DNA from: Lunularia cruciata
Taxonomy: Eukaryota > Streptophyta > Marchantiopsida > Lunulariales > Lunulariaceae
Assembly (NCBI GenBank): GCA_948567375.1
Contig: OX419757.1
Coordinates: 5,828,001-5,892,000 of the forward strand
Direction of reading: 5' to 3'
DNA length: 64,000 nt
Below the pieces are notes generated by a model. That model was not told where the DNA came from, did no database searches, and saw only the letters and a program-made list of their open reading frames with translations. Below, piece by piece: positions 1 to 13,479 of the stretch (position 1 is its first letter; every line of letters begins with the position of its first letter). The position numbers were made by a program, and so were the translations under genes.

Positions 1-3000
1 AGAAATAAACACTTCCAACTGATTGGTTTCTGTTTATAACATGTCTAAGTACCATCTTACCGATTTAAAACTGTTTTATTTTGGTCAGACTTCTCAAATA
101 CTATCCTTCTGTGAGATGAACGTTTAGTGCTTCAAGTTGTCACTTATTGCTAAAAGTCAAAAAAAAATCTTTATTTAGTTCCTCTTAACTTTGTAATGAT
201 AGTAATGCCAGAAAAAGTAACAAATTACCTTATGATTCAAGTGTGCAATAATTAGTTTAGTATCTCATTTGAGTGCTGGAATCTCATGCTACACCTCAAC
301 CAATAGAAGAATTTTAGTTCTGCAAAAAGGAGAATATTGATTAGTTTCCAACGCTAAAACCTTTGGCTGGGAAGATAATTGTTGGAGTAATGGAGAAATT
401 TTCCTTTTCATTGTGAGCAAAGTTTTACACCGAGATACAAGATGCTTTTCACCAAATTCTAATTTTTGTAACCCAACCCAAAAGCAGTTTATATCTTGGT
501 TGAGGAATCTAGTGGAGCAAGTACAGCATAATATTGTGGTCCTAGTTGTTTCTTTGGTAAGAGTTAAAGAGAACTCTTACCAACCCAATGTCAAGTGTTT
601 CATACTACAAGAGTAAGTCTTTCAAAGTTGTGATGCATTTGTTGTGATGATAAATAGCCTCTATGTGTCTCTATATTTTTCACTCTCTCCATGTATTCTA
701 TGTTTGTATCTTGATTTAAGCCCAAATTCAAGTGTTCTACATTATCATATTATACAAACTTACTTCTCAATACCATTCCACAGATTTTCTTAATAGACCT
801 ACAATTCATGTTGTGTAAGCACCTAGTTATATGAAGTATCATTAGGATCATATCTTTTAAGAGATCACATTTCTCAATGCAATCTCTCTTGAAGAAAATC
901 TTAAGGTAATCAGAGGATATTATAAGACTTTGTGTGGAGGTAAGAACTCCCTCAATCAAGGCTTTGGAACCAAATGGTGGATATATAGGTCTTCTCAAAG
1001 GTTGAACTAAGTAATCTAAAGACACCACCAACCCAAAGACTTCTCATGAGATCTAATATCCCTTCCTTGACCTCAATTTGATTAGAACATAAATTATGGT
1101 AATCTATTAATTTTATTTTGATAGTTTTGTTATTCTCCATTTTTACCACCAAACTTGGAGTGTTTAAATATTTTCCTTCTAAATCCTCATATTAAACATT
1201 AGGGTGTGCATCATATTTAATAACCATGTATAAAAATCTTTGGTAAGTAAAAAAAAAGTTAGATTTTTTCAGCTAGGTGAGTAAATTGACTAGTAAAGTT
1301 GTTGGCAAAGACTTTTGTATAAAGTCTATAGTAGCTGGTAAAAAATTACATATGAAGTTAAGAGTAGTTGGTCAAGACCTATGTGTGAAGTCTTTTACAA
1401 ATATTTTAGTGTTTTTTGTCTTATGTGCCCCATCATGATGATTGTTCTGATGTATTGAGAATGGAGAGTGACAAAGGAAGGAATCTTACTTTTAGAGTTC
1501 ATCTTTGGAAAAGTCTTTGTGTGCACTCAAGTTATGCCAAAGGATAATGTAGATGAAAGTGAGGAGTGTGATGAATGTTTGGATTTCCATAAATCAACCA
1601 ACTTCTTTGTCTTTTGGACTCATGACATGACATAAGGATAAGACCGTTACATCCTCCCTTAAAAGTGAGGGTTGTCAAGTTGCTTGCTAATTTGGGACAA
1701 GTTAATGGACAGGTTCTTATGTCTTTGTGTAGATGGTAACTTGGTCTTTAGTGCAGAGCTAATAGGAATAACTCTCATAGCCTTCTTCTTGAGGCAAGCC
1801 TATTTTACTTCATCCATATTTTTTCAAGTTACTCTCTTTATTCAAGCTTTTGTATGTTTAGAGCTTCAACATTCCATTTCTTTCTATCATAAACTTCTTT
1901 TTTGATGTGTACAATAGGAAAGATAGCCTAAGAGGTAGTTGGAGAACTTGGAATCAAATTGGTCATTCTACATACACTCATAAACTTAGGACATATAGTC
2001 ACACTACTATATACTTGCTCCTTTTCAAATCCAATTGAAAAGAAATCACTTGGTAATGGGTCAAGTAAGTGGAATGGGATGGTTGAATCAAATTCAAGAG
2101 ACAACAATCAAATTTCACTCTTTCTTGGCTTTAAGAAGTCTTCATAACACATATGTTCTTATCATCTACAAGGCTTAACATATTAAGCTTCATACGGTTG
2201 AGGTGCTTGATTTTCCCTATAGAACAAGCTTTAAATTCTCAAACAAGTAGGATAACCCTTCTTTTTAAGTTCCACATAACACATTAGTCCAAGCTTTGTT
2301 TTCCCAAGTACTGGTTCTTGATTTAGGTGTAAATTAACATTCCTTCTATGTGTAAATTAAGAACTTTCAAACTCTATATCCTCTGGATTTTCTAGAAGCT
2401 CTATGGCTTGACAACTCAATTGAGGTTTAGGAAATTTGGTCCTAACCTATAAAAACTAGCTTAGATTGCATCTTTTGAAGGTAAGCATCTGAAAGGAGTT
2501 TGTTACACGTCCTCAAACAAACCATCTTTTGTGGAATCAATAGATAAGTGAGAAATGTTTTGAGGATCAATAGTGAGTCTGGGTAGTAGAGTAAACTTTG
2601 GCTCAAATATTACTACCTTAAGTAGGGGTCAAATATTTCCTCATTGCTCACTTAAATTTACTCAACCCCACCTAGTACTTATATCAATCAAGCAAAATTG
2701 CAACCAAAAAGTTGTTGAGGTCTAAGTCCTCAACAATTTGGGTTCAGAAATCCTTTCTCCTTTTTAGTCAACTCTTGCTAGAAAAACCTTCCAAAAAAGG
2801 TATACTCCTGGTCTTCATTCAAATCTACTTTGGATCCAAAGTTTGCTTTTGGGTTTGTAAAACTTCATGATATCCAATTGGCATATCTGGTTCTCAACAA
2901 GTAGTATTTTTTGAGTGGTTTAGTCAACCATCATATCATACAAAATTTTGGTCCTTATATCATGCACTCTTTGAATTTGGGTCCATCTTGATGTCTTTGG

Positions 3001-4697
3001 CCTTATGCAAGTACAGTTTAGGTCATATCTATCATTTCTAAATATTCTAAATTTATTAAAAAAATATTATCTAACCTATGTAAGTAATCTACAAAATTTA
3101 AAATTCTAAGTACCATTATGATAGACTAGTGTTGACTTACTTATAGTATAGCATAAGAACAGTTTGTTACCTCAAAGATATGGGCCAGAAATGACTAGAG
3201 TTGAGGGAAAAAAATGTCAAAATTCTTCTTCTTTTTTGCCTATTAAACCATTCAGGTAGAAACCACTCCCAAAGGACTACATCCATTATGATGACTACAT
3301 AAAGGAGAAACTAAAGTATATCACTTTTGCTTCAATTCTGAACCAAATTATCTTTGGATGTGATGGTTCATTCATAATGAATGTCACTTTGCCTCAAAAT
3401 GCACATAATCTTCTTTGAATATGACCGGATTCAAGATTAGTGTTGTTGAGACGCTCATGTTTAATGTATTCCTTATCTGTCTTACAAATTTTGTGGTACT
3501 ACAAGATCAAAATTACTATAAAACCTTATGGTTAGTGTCCTCAAACATGCATACAAAGAGTGAGTAGGATCTTCCAAGGGTCCAATCATCCTAATGACTA
3601 CAACTATGAAGTGGTGTTCTACCCTTCCTAGAAGGTGCAACTTCACAAGAGTCTTGGATGGATCATGCCGCTTAATCTTGTAATGCTTTAAGATACTCTT
3701 GGCCTTTGGTAGACTATCACTATATCACCGTTGGACTTTCAGAGCCCCTAGATAAAAATGTCCTAGTCAAAAACAAATGAGTCCTCTTGCTCAATTGTCT
3801 TTGCTCCTACTTCACAGTTTCTCACATCTACTCAATTAAGCATACAATCCTTCGTACAAGGTGTAGAAAAATACACACTGAATGACTCAAGTTTTGTGAT
3901 GGTACAAACTTCATTTACTGCAAAAGAAAGATGCACAAAATGAACTTGGTGAACTTTGGGCCAAAGCCTTTTATACATAGCCACCAAAGCAATCCAGTAG
4001 TCAAAATGTGCTTGAGATCTCCTATTTAAATCTATAGCACTACTTGCTAATCATATCTTGATCACTTATATTATCCTGATCTAACTTAAGTAGGCATGGT
4101 TCACATGAAACATCCATCTCAGCTTCTTGATTTGTCATCTACCACTATTTTGTTGAGTGGTTGTCTAGCACAAGATCTTTGCATCATGGCTTAGCTTAAG
4201 TCCTTACAAAGTATGTAAAAGTACAAAGAGCCTTGTCTCATGACTACAAAGTGAGTTGACCACAAAGTGTTCTTGCCTAACTACTAGATGGATTGTAGTT
4301 ATGATGCTTGGATGACAATTATGTTGTATGAAGTTCCTAACTTATTCATTATGCATTTGGTAGCTCTTATGACAATTTCCCTTCTCCTTTACAAAGCAGG
4401 ACAATTCTATGAGCTCCTTCTTGTAACTGCTAATTTCCCAAATAAGACTCATTTGTGTGTCTTGGAAACTTGAGTTTGCGTGGCCATAAAGTTTGACAGA
4501 CAGACCTTCAATTATTCATTCATGTAGGTCTTTCATTCCAATGCATCAATCTACATCTTGAGGTCCTTCAAATTTTTATGTTGAGGTCATTCTATTGGTG
4601 TCCATTCCAATTTTTCAAGGAGTTTTGTTCTCATATGCTCAATCAAAGTGAGTAACTCTATTTTTTTGTTCTCCAATTTTATTTTTTTGTTATGGAA
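1..4697. other. AT-rich intergenic DNA without recognisable gene
   Basis: Only short open frames (under about 80 codons) occur on either strand, and none shows a protein family I recognise. Composition is AT-rich and full of short T and A runs, typical of old decayed plant intergenic or transposon DNA. I see no LTR pair, terminal inverted repeat or RNA gene. Confidence 0.5.
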
Positions 4698-5795
4698 CTA
4701 TATTGTCATTTTGTTTTGTATCTTTGTTTGTATCTTTTCTTCCTTCTCTTGTTGATACTTCAGGCTTGCAATGAGCTTTTGGATACAAAGATTGGTAATC
4801 CCCTTGAGATTCTTGTAACAAGATTCAACTACAGAAGTCTTGGTACAAGCCTCATCCAATTCTTGTTGTAATGTAGCTACCACCTCATCTTGTGCTTGTA
4901 GTTGATCATCATGCCTGGTTTGTTGTTTGGTAGCTTTGTTGCTAAGACTATTGATGTTTGATTCCAGATGTAATAGGACTCCCTTGGGGGAGATAAACAA
5001 GGGAGTATAGGTGAAGTCTTCATTTTGATATTTTTCTAGTGTCCAATCTTTCTTATGGGAGTGTTCTTCTTCCATAATGACCTTTTTCTTGACTTTTTTT
5101 AGTTCACTACAAAATATGGCCTTTTCTTTTGTACACATTTGTGCCAACTAGTGAAGTTCTTTAAACAAGTGTTATTGGTTCTTTGATGCTACTGTCAAGC
5201 TCTTGATACAATAGCATGAGTTCTTCTAAGGATTCCATTGTAGGTACCACCAAGTTCATAGTTATATTTTCATCTTGTGGTTTCTCTTGAGAGTGATCAT
5301 CCATTGTAAGCCTTTGATTGACTTTATTTAGTTTACTATGAAGTAGGATCTTTTCCTTTGTACTTATTGTACCAGTTGGTGAAGTTGTCTTGTAAGTGTT
5401 ATTGGGTCTTTGATGATATTGTCAAGCTCTCAATAAAAAAGCATGAGTTCTTCTAAGGCTTCCATTATTGGGGCCATCATGTTCATAGTGTATACTATCA
5501 TCAGCCAGGAGGGGGAGCTACCCTTGTGCTTTAATTGGCATAGAATTTCTTCCATGGTAGTATTGTCCCTTGCTTGTGCATTATTTGCAAGTTGTGGATC
5601 TATAAGCTAGTCACTATGATCTTCTCTCATCTCTTTGTGAGATGTGGTTATATCAATGGCCATATTTGCATCTTCTTTCTTGTTGTGTAGTTGTCCTCTA
5701 GTGGACTCCTCCTCCTTCATTTTGCGGACTTCTTCCTTTGTGGGTGGTTTGGTATCCAGATTGCACTCTTTATTGACATGGCCTAGTTCATTCAT
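4698..5795 (-). pseudogene. Broken Lys/Glu-rich coiled-coil ORF
   Basis: The two clearest open pieces on the minus strand are 5795-5607 (62 codons, very rich in Lys, Glu and Asp) and 5147-4698 (149 codons). The second is a heptad-like, charged stretch with Leu, Glu, Lys and Gln, as expected of a coiled coil. Between them, reading through a few stops, lies a segment present twice (about 76 codons each). Both copies contain a recognisable core of the type MES/ALEELMLxY followed by ELD and a K-D/E-PITL core. The layout suggests one longer coiled-coil ORF now broken by stops. I do not recognise the family. A gag-like or transposon-accessory protein is possible because no host-like exon structure is visible, but this is inference. 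Confidence 0.35.
5099..5505. repeat. Diverged tandem duplication, about 228-bp period
   Basis: The segment starting near 5099 (TTAGTTCACTACAAAATATG) is repeated from about 5327 (TTAGTTTACTATGAAGTAGG). Similarity runs on through the stretches with GTGTTATTGG, CATGAGTTCTTCTAAGG and CCATCATGTTCATAG. The copies differ by many substitutions, so the duplication is old. It lies inside the broken coiled-coil ORF and keeps its frame for most of its length. Confidence 0.65.
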
Positions 5796-8500
5796 TTGAG
5801 CTTCATCAACTTGCCTTGCTTTTTATGGCTCAAATTTTTTGTCAAGGGCACCTAGGATGAGGTTAATGATCATGGCTACTTTCTAAGATGCCTATTCAGT
5901 CATATCCTAAGCTAGCTTGGTGACATGCTCATGAGACATTTGTGCCTAGCTCATTTTTTTTACCTTATGAAGAAACTAAAAGAAAATTGCTTGGTTGAGG
6001 TTGACATAAGCACCTATAAGCATGGGCTCCACTCCAATATCTTGTGGATTTTGTTGATGGCTTTGGGTGTTCCCTTTCATCTCTTCTCATACCTCAATTC
6101 CATGGCAATCACTACACTTGTGGGTTAAATCTTTCAATCAAGGATCTACCTTGCCCAAAGCAACCTCTCCGATAGACTCTCATGTTTTTAGACTAGCATT
6201 GCTGATTGAACAAAATTCTTCTTGGTCAAGTGCAAGGTGTCTTCAAAAAAAGTTCAAAAAATTGAAATGCCAAAAGATCCACCCCACCAACAGGAGTCTC
6301 CACTTTGTAGTCTAGGCAAACCCTTCCACTGGAAGGGTTTGTTCCATTTGGTGAGGGATCACCATCTGGCCATTCATGCATTTCAGTCAATATAAACAGT
6401 CAGAATTTTTTATCTTTGGTGGAGCAGTCATGCCAGTTGGATGTGCCTAGTCAATGTGGCACTTTGTGGTGCAAACTCATGACAAGTTTTTTGAAATCAT
6501 TAAAGTTGGCTAATAAGTACAAAAGTCACAACGTTTGTAGTGATTACCTCTACTTACTTTCACTAGGCAGCCGCAAGCACAATTTCCAAACTTATCACCT
6601 TTATGACTATGAGTATGAGGTTTTGGTCTTTGTATGGTACCTTAATGTATGTGACATTTGAGTATTCTGGTAGTTTGTTTTTCATTTTGGCCATGTTACC
6701 AACTATCTAACTAGTAACAAGCATTCTTGTTTTTGTTCCCTAACTTGTAACTCATGTTATTCTATGAAACTAAACTAAAAAAGAAAATTTTGTTTAATTA
6801 AGGCAAAGGTGGATCACCATGACCACATAACTCTTTAAATGTTGAAATTATTCAAATACTTTAAGGTGTAGCTCTAAATTCTACAACAAGTCACCTTAGC
6901 GGCAAACAACTACCCAACTAAATCATGGATCTATTCATACAAAGGTATTACTTCATAAGGTCCCATCCACCTACTATGTTATTTCACTTGAAACTTAATC
7001 TTTTGATTATCACAAAGTAGCATTATATCTACGTTTCTTCATATTAGACATCTGCAAATTATTATCTTACTCTTGCTTTTCTTTCTTTTTCTACTCTATT
7101 TTTTCTCATCTAGCTAATTCTTTATCTTCCTCTAGTCTAAGTGTAGCTTTTAATTTATCTTATGTTGTATATTGCATCAATATTCTCTCTAGATCTTATA
7201 TTCTATAAGTTGGAAGTACAAATTCCACTAGCATGAGGAGAGCACTAGAAAAGGTAAGATAATAAGGAGCTTCTGTATTATGATCTTCTTAACAATTCAA
7301 ACAGCACATAGAACCATAAAAAAAACTTTGTATTCAATCATAAGAATGATTCACTAGACCTAGGTTCAAATTTTGTACAATAGTAGTCACATTTGTTATT
7401 GTTGGATTGTAAGGTGTAGTCTTCATAATCGTAGATAATAATTATAGATCCAAATTGTTTTGCTAACTCCTCTACAAAGGTATTGATAAAATATTATGGT
7501 TTTGATCAAATATACACTTTTATCACTTATCAAATCCAAAGTACATTTAAGTTCATTTTCATTAAAAACATCATCCTTTTGAGTAGCTTCAGCTACGGCC
7601 ATCTTAATAATGTAATGATTTATCTTTAATAATATTTTTTATTAGCATCACTAATTTTTACTACAATTTATTAACTGAATAGGTCCCACAATGTATATAT
7701 ACCATTTCTCCAGTAGAGTTAATGGTAAAACAAATATCATAGATCACTTTGTTATACAAGAATGCTTACTCACCTTTCTCAAAATATAAATAATCTAAAT
7801 AAGATCAAAGGAATCTTAATATATGATATGCCAATAGTAAGTTACAAGTAAAGAATTTTGTAGTATTTTAATTTTATAAGGTACTCCATCATCATCTGCC
7901 TCTAAATTTGAAATTGCTACACTTTTCATTAAAGGTTTAAATACTTTTGATTTCTCCATCTAGTCAAATCTTAAACAACACCTCCTTCTTGATAAACCTA
8001 CTGACAATGGCCAAGAATTAAATCATAGTTCTTAGTTATAAAATATAATTAGTCATTTTATAGAGGTGTTACTTGGAAAAAATAATCAAATTTTAGGTTT
8101 TTGAGCAGAATCATATTTTTATATCTACCTTAAAAAGATTATTTTAGCTCTAATAAAACTTTTTGAAAACATATTTATCAAAAATAGTATTAATTAAAAA
8201 AAGCAACAGCTTTTGTTAACCACATAGTCATTACATGCATATGTCCACACATTTACTTGAAGCAAGAAACCGACTTACCTAAATTTGAAGCTTGTATATA
8301 CTAGATTTATGGAGATTTTGACACATTTTGATTTTTCCAATTTGGATAAATAATTTTATATCAAGGTATTTCCTGGATTGGTCTCTCTCTTTCAAGAGGT
8401 ACTAATTTTGAAGAAATATTAAACTTTACCTAAGAAAATTTTGTTTTAGTATAGTTTATTTTTCAAATATTAAAATTAAAGTTTTGTCAATACAATACAT
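5796..8500. other. AT-rich intergenic DNA, no gene recognised
   Basis: Short open frames at 5925-6661 on the plus strand show no domain I can name. The rest is A/T-rich with numerous stops in all frames. Apart from the small hairpin at 6318-6340 I see no structure. Confidence 0.45.
6318..6340. repeat. Perfect 10-bp inverted repeat with telo-box sequence
   Basis: AAACCCTTCC, a 3-base spacer ACT, then GGAAGGGTTT form a perfect hairpin. Each arm contains AAACCCT, the plant telomere unit and telo-box core. It could be a chance palindrome, and no gene start is visible nearby. Confidence 0.5.
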
Positions 8501-8501
8501 G

Positions 8502-8660
8502 ATTGGAATGGCTCTCCATCATCAAACTTAGACTTTAAGGACTTTCAGTTTCTAAAAAACTTTATTCCATAGTAAAATAAAGATGATGGGAATGCTCTCC
8601 TTCATCAAACTTAGGCTTTAAACAATACCAGTTTCTAAAAGAATTTATCACATGGAAAAA
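8502..8660. repeat. Tandem duplication, about 84-bp period
   Basis: Copy one (about 8502-8577) carries ATCATCAAACTTAGACTTTA and a CAGTTTCTAAAA stretch. Copy two (about 8585-8660) has TTCATCAAACTTAGGCTTTA and CAGTTTCTAAAAG. Just downstream, 8710-8765 holds two shorter imperfect copies of a CACTCA...CAAGG/AAGG...CTAGG unit. Confidence 0.6.
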
Positions 8661-8780
8661 TAGAGGAGTAACAACCTGGTACATATATATGTATAATAAT
8701 GGTAAGCAATCACTCATGTAAGGATAACCTAGGCACTCACCTATGCAAGGAAAATCTAGGCATGTACTTATCCATTGCAA

Positions 8781-10370
8781 ACCTAAGAGTCAATCTTTTC
8801 ATGGAAAAGATCAGTGATCACTTATACAAGGAACACCTAGATGCCCGTATATTCATAGCTCAGTGCCGGTTTGTTTAACATAGTTATGTGTCTCGAATAC
8901 AGAACACAGTTATGCTTCTCATTGAAGCAGAATCTGCAAATATGGAAGGTGTGATGAAACTAGTGCTTCTTCCTTTTGCATAAAATTTTTAATTTAGGTG
9001 TTTTTTCTAAAAACCTAATATCAAGATGATGATTTAGGATGATGAAAATAACTGAATAGGATTATATTATTGAGATATCATAATTTACTTTTCTTGTTTT
9101 AGGAAGAGATTGTAATCTTCAAAAGAAAGGTAATAATTTGTCCTTTTACCAATACGATATCTTTGGTTCTAGACAAAAGAGAGCTAAGATTTAATAGTTT
9201 GCTAAAAGTAAGTGAATGCAGTTAGGTGAAAATGTTACCCAAATGAAAATTATGTAAGTGATAGATACCTATGGATAACATTGCTCATTATGCAAATTGA
9301 TTTTATTGATATTGAAAAAATTTGGTTCTTATTTTACTTTAACATAATTGCTAAGAGAATTGTAGTAACCGAAAGCTAAGCATAAGTACGTTTGCATAAG
9401 CAAGTAAGTTGCAAATGATAAAGAATGGAAAACTTTAAAAAATTCCTCTTGATGTAAACGAAGATAAACCATAACAATTTATCTAGAGTAAAATGTAAGA
9501 GAAATGTTTCGTAGAGTCTAAATAGTATGTAAAAATAGACAGGGTTTACCTCACCAAGCACAATAGACTTAAATTTCTATAATTTTAATAATAATTTTCG
9601 TTTTAAGATATAAAGATTTTATATTCAATATCCTTTGATGATCTTTTAAGTAGATATAACTAGATTATTACATGGACTAAAAGGATTTCTCTATAAAATA
9701 CTAGTGTTCTTCTGTTTTGTTGGTTGTAAGCTTCTTTATTAAATTGATAAATAACTTATAAAAATGATATCTGAAAAAATTATTCTGGAATATTATAAAA
9801 ATTTTATTATAAAGCACAAACTTAAGGGTATCTTATTAAAATAATTAAATCATAAATAATATTTAATACTATTATATATAGTTATACATAACAAATAAAA
9901 CGAAGTTATATAGCTTTTGTACAAGAGGTAGAGAAAGTTAACATCTTTATATTAGAGAGAAAGTTGATATTCATGATTCTAGGATTTTCAATTGAGAGAA
10001 TTAAATATAAATCCATGGCTCATTTATGATACTAAGAGGTAGCAAAATTGTTTGTCAAAGTTCGGGTTAATATGAATAGGCAGCAAGAGTTCATATCCAT
10101 TAATTTATAAGTTTTAATTGAGAGAATAAAATATAGAACCGATGGCTCTCCCTCTTTGCAAGACTGAGCCTCACGTGACTCATTATGCGTAGAAGGTAAT
10201 AATATGATCTTTACACTATTGATTTATTGAAGTCAAATTCCATGTTCGGACTGAGGGACCTGTCGGGTCGTGGAAGAGGACGGTATTTATGTCCAATGAA
10301 ATGGATAAGAGTTGAGTACGCTCTACCATAGAGAGAATAAATACATATCTAGAGTTTAAAAGTAACAATA
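8781..10370. other. AT-rich intergenic DNA, nothing recognised
   Basis: Very AT-rich, with stops in all frames and no protein family, RNA gene or terminal repeats visible. A short GC-richer patch near 10180-10290 has no open frame of note. Confidence 0.45.
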
Positions 10371-10655
10371 CAACGAAACCTACAATTTTATTTCTTCAAT
10401 GAACTAGGGTTGTACAACAGGTGGACAACGTTCACAATAAAAATGGGTGTAACTCATATCAATATGGTGAGAGAATAAGTAAATTATCAGGAATTAAAAG
10501 TAGAAAAAGTGGAGTTAAAAGGAGGATAATGTTCATTCCTTACCATAACCTACAATCTTATTTTCTTCAATGAGATATGGTTATACAACTTGTGGCCAAC
10601 ATCCATAATAACAAATGGGTGTAACATATAGTTTCATGAGAGAAATTTTATTAGA
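10370..10655. repeat. Diverged direct repeat, about 170-175-bp offset
   Basis: The stretch with ACCTACAATTTTATTTCTTC, a GGTTGTACAAC part and AAATGGGTGTAAC (about 10378-10475) recurs at about 10550-10645 as ACCTACAATCTTATTTTCTT, GGTTATACAAC and AAATGGGTGTAAC. Base changes are scattered, so the duplication is old. Function is unknown. Confidence 0.6.
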
Positions 10656-10836
10656 TATTATATATCTGAAAAAAATGTATAAGAGCTAGGAATGTCCTTG
10701 TAACTATCGACAAGAGAAAAAGAGAGTATGAAAGTTGTGAATGTCACATTCACTTCGCAGTCTACCAATGTTAAAAGTATAACAAATAGTTTTATCACTG
10801 TTAATAGTTTAAACATTCAATCTGGAATTTACAATG

Positions 10837-11340
<504 letters not shown>

Positions 11341-11675
11341 TACAAACAAGCTGATCCAAATCTTTGAAATAATCTTCATTCCTTGAAAGTATGAATCATT
11401 GATCATGCAAATAGCACATGCAAGGGGAAGGGAACCACATAGAAAACATGAAGGACGGGAAGAGCCCATCAACTGTATAATTTTGAGACAAAAGAGGTAA
11501 GATGGAGCTAAGCCCCATTATAGTATAGATATGAGAAATTTGCACTATTGTACCTAAGATACTAGAGCTATGCAAGTTGTAAGGTCTACAAACTACTTAA
11601 GTATCCTAAGAGGCGTCACCTAGTATCATTGCTCACCTATGGATTGAACTAGTCAATGTTCTCTATAGACCAATG

Positions 11676-11919
11676 TGTTTGATTTTAGACCAAAGTCACA
11701 ACGACATGGACACATTACACATTACACAGAAGTACATGGTTCACCTTGATGTGAGGCTAAGTCCACATGGGATTGCTTCAAGAGTCTATTTTTTAACTTG
11801 CAAGGCTCACCACCATATCTCCCATCCATACAAGCAAGAGCTCCAACACTCCTCAAGTCCACTCCAACCATGAACTAACAAATGAGCAACCAACCAAGAC
11901 ATAAGAGTAAATCCTAACA
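11676..11919 (-). repeat. 3' LTR of copia element C
   Basis: 244 bp, with plus-strand ends TGTTTGATTTT and ATCCTAACA. It matches 29784-30025 over its whole length with scattered substitutions, including shared blocks ACACATTACACATTACACAG and GCAAGAGCTCCAACACT. The CAATG target copy lies directly before it. Confidence 0.9.
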
Positions 11920-12176
11920 AACCCCCTCTTGAATCTTGTCTTGGGGGAGTAACCTTGCTAAACACTTGATCACTCCACGGGAAGTTCTAGACAGATGGCC
12001 AATTGTTTGACACTCCTTTAAATTAGGATAAACTAGAATTTATAACCATAGACTATACAAGGAAAGAGTAACAAAAAAAGCCAAGGTCATCCCCAATGCT
12101 AGGTCATCTTACTCATGCTCCACTTGCACAACCTGCAGTGTAGCACAATGCCTAGAGAAAATTTCTAATGGTATGA

Positions 12177-12726
12177 CTATGGTAAAGGCATCAGCTGGTT
12201 GAGCTTACCATCAATCTTGACTAGCTCAAAAATTTTCTTGGACATAACTTGCCTAAGAAAGTGATATATGATGTTTATGTTCTTAATCCTACTTTCCATC
12301 ACCTGATCTTCAGCTAGGTGTAAAGCACTTTGACTATCACAATGAAGCATTACATTACCATGCAATAGCCCCATCTCAGCAACAAGCCTATCCAACCAAA
12401 TTGCCTCCTTTGTTGCTTCCGCTGTTGCCACATACTCCACTCCTATAGTAGAATGTGCAACACACTTCTGCAAGGTAGATCTCCAACTTATGCACCCACC
12501 ACCAAGTGTTAATACAAACCTTATTTTTTACCTCTGCTTGTCCAAATCTTGTCCACAATCAACATCTACATAGTCGTCTAGTGATGCGGCATTCATTGAT
12601 CTTCTATCAAATAAGAGTGCATAATCTAGTGTACTTCTCAAATACCTAAGAATCCACCTAATTGCTTCCCAATCCTTCCTGGATTTGACATATACCTGCT
12701 CACCTTATCCATAGCTAGGGCAAGAT
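12177..12726 (-). pseudogene. Copia C RNase H and RT-RNase H connection (left part)
   Basis: On the minus strand the piece starts next to solo LTR B1 with DLALAMDKVSRYMS, the usual copia region after the RT. It continues through a YVDVDCGQDLDK-type segment and ends with the RNase H signature STIGVEYVATAEATKEAIWL and HCDSQSALHLAE. These give the Asp and Glu positions expected of copia RNase H, which removes the RNA strand after first-strand synthesis. At least one in-frame stop interrupts it. The 98-codon open part is 12473-12177. The remainder lies across the solo LTR at 13480. Confidence 0.8.
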
Positions 12727-13474
12727 TGTAATCTTGAGGATAAGAGACCTTAAGAGATTCACAAAAGAAGAAACACACAATTTCACACTCAACCTCCAAT
12801 GCCTCCAAAGCAGCACCTTGACTGGATTATATAGCAAAGTGGACTTCCCCATAGGAAGCTCCACCCTTGGATCAGATACATGGATTGGTGACATGTCAGA
12901 AATCTCTACCCTTAGATCGGTTGTATGCATGGGTGACATGTTGGTTCTCATCCTATTTGGCTGGTCAAACTCTCTTTGACTAGAAGTAATCTTTAGGGAA
13001 TCTTCCTATAGGAATTTCTGAATCACATGGGTGAGGTACCATTGGAAATCTCTCAATGAGACAAACCTGGGAAGAGGGAAGGCTAGCCTTTCTTCTATTG
13101 GGGGACATCTGCACACTTTCAAGGCCTAATTCATCTATTTAGACCTCCAAAATTGGCTCTAAAGCTTATAAGTTATTTTTGACTCTTGTCCTTTTGGTAG
13201 AAGTCCTCTTTTGGTGATATTTCTATCTGATCTAACTAGCCCATCATGTATAAAATCCTTCCAGATGTTACCAAGCCAATTTTCACCTCTGGATGATATG
13301 TCTAGCTTTTGGTATCACAAACTCTAGTTATTTTTAGTTCTTGCACTATTTGTAGAATTACTCTTTTGGTGATACCTTTATCTGATCTACCTAGCCTATC
13401 ATACATAACATCCTTCCAAATATTACCAAGATATTTTTCACCTCTAGCTAATATGTCTAGCTATTGGTATTACA
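12727..13474 (-). mobile_element. Solo LTR of gypsy family B (B1)
   Basis: 748 bp beginning TGTAATCTTGAGG and ending GGTATTACA, flanked by a perfect 5-bp duplication AAGAT (12722-12726 and 13475-13479). It is homologous along its length to the split LTR of element B (15190-15251 plus 20756-21416). No internal region is present, so it is a solo LTR left by LTR-LTR recombination. It interrupts the RT-RNase H part of copia C: the reading before it ends ...YEKAVGSLM and the reading after it resumes DLALAMDKV. A 155-bp tandem duplication lies in its right third. Confidence 0.9.
13184..13474. repeat. 155-bp tandem duplication inside the family-B LTR
   Basis: Two copies (about 13184-13338 and 13339-13474) each contain CTTTTGGTGATA, ATCTGATCTA, CATCATGTATAAAATCCTTC or its variant, and TATGTCTAGC. 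The same two-copy structure occurs in the other family-B LTR (about 21129-21416), so the duplication belongs to the family and predates both insertions. Confidence 0.7.
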
Positions 13475-13479
13475 AAGAT

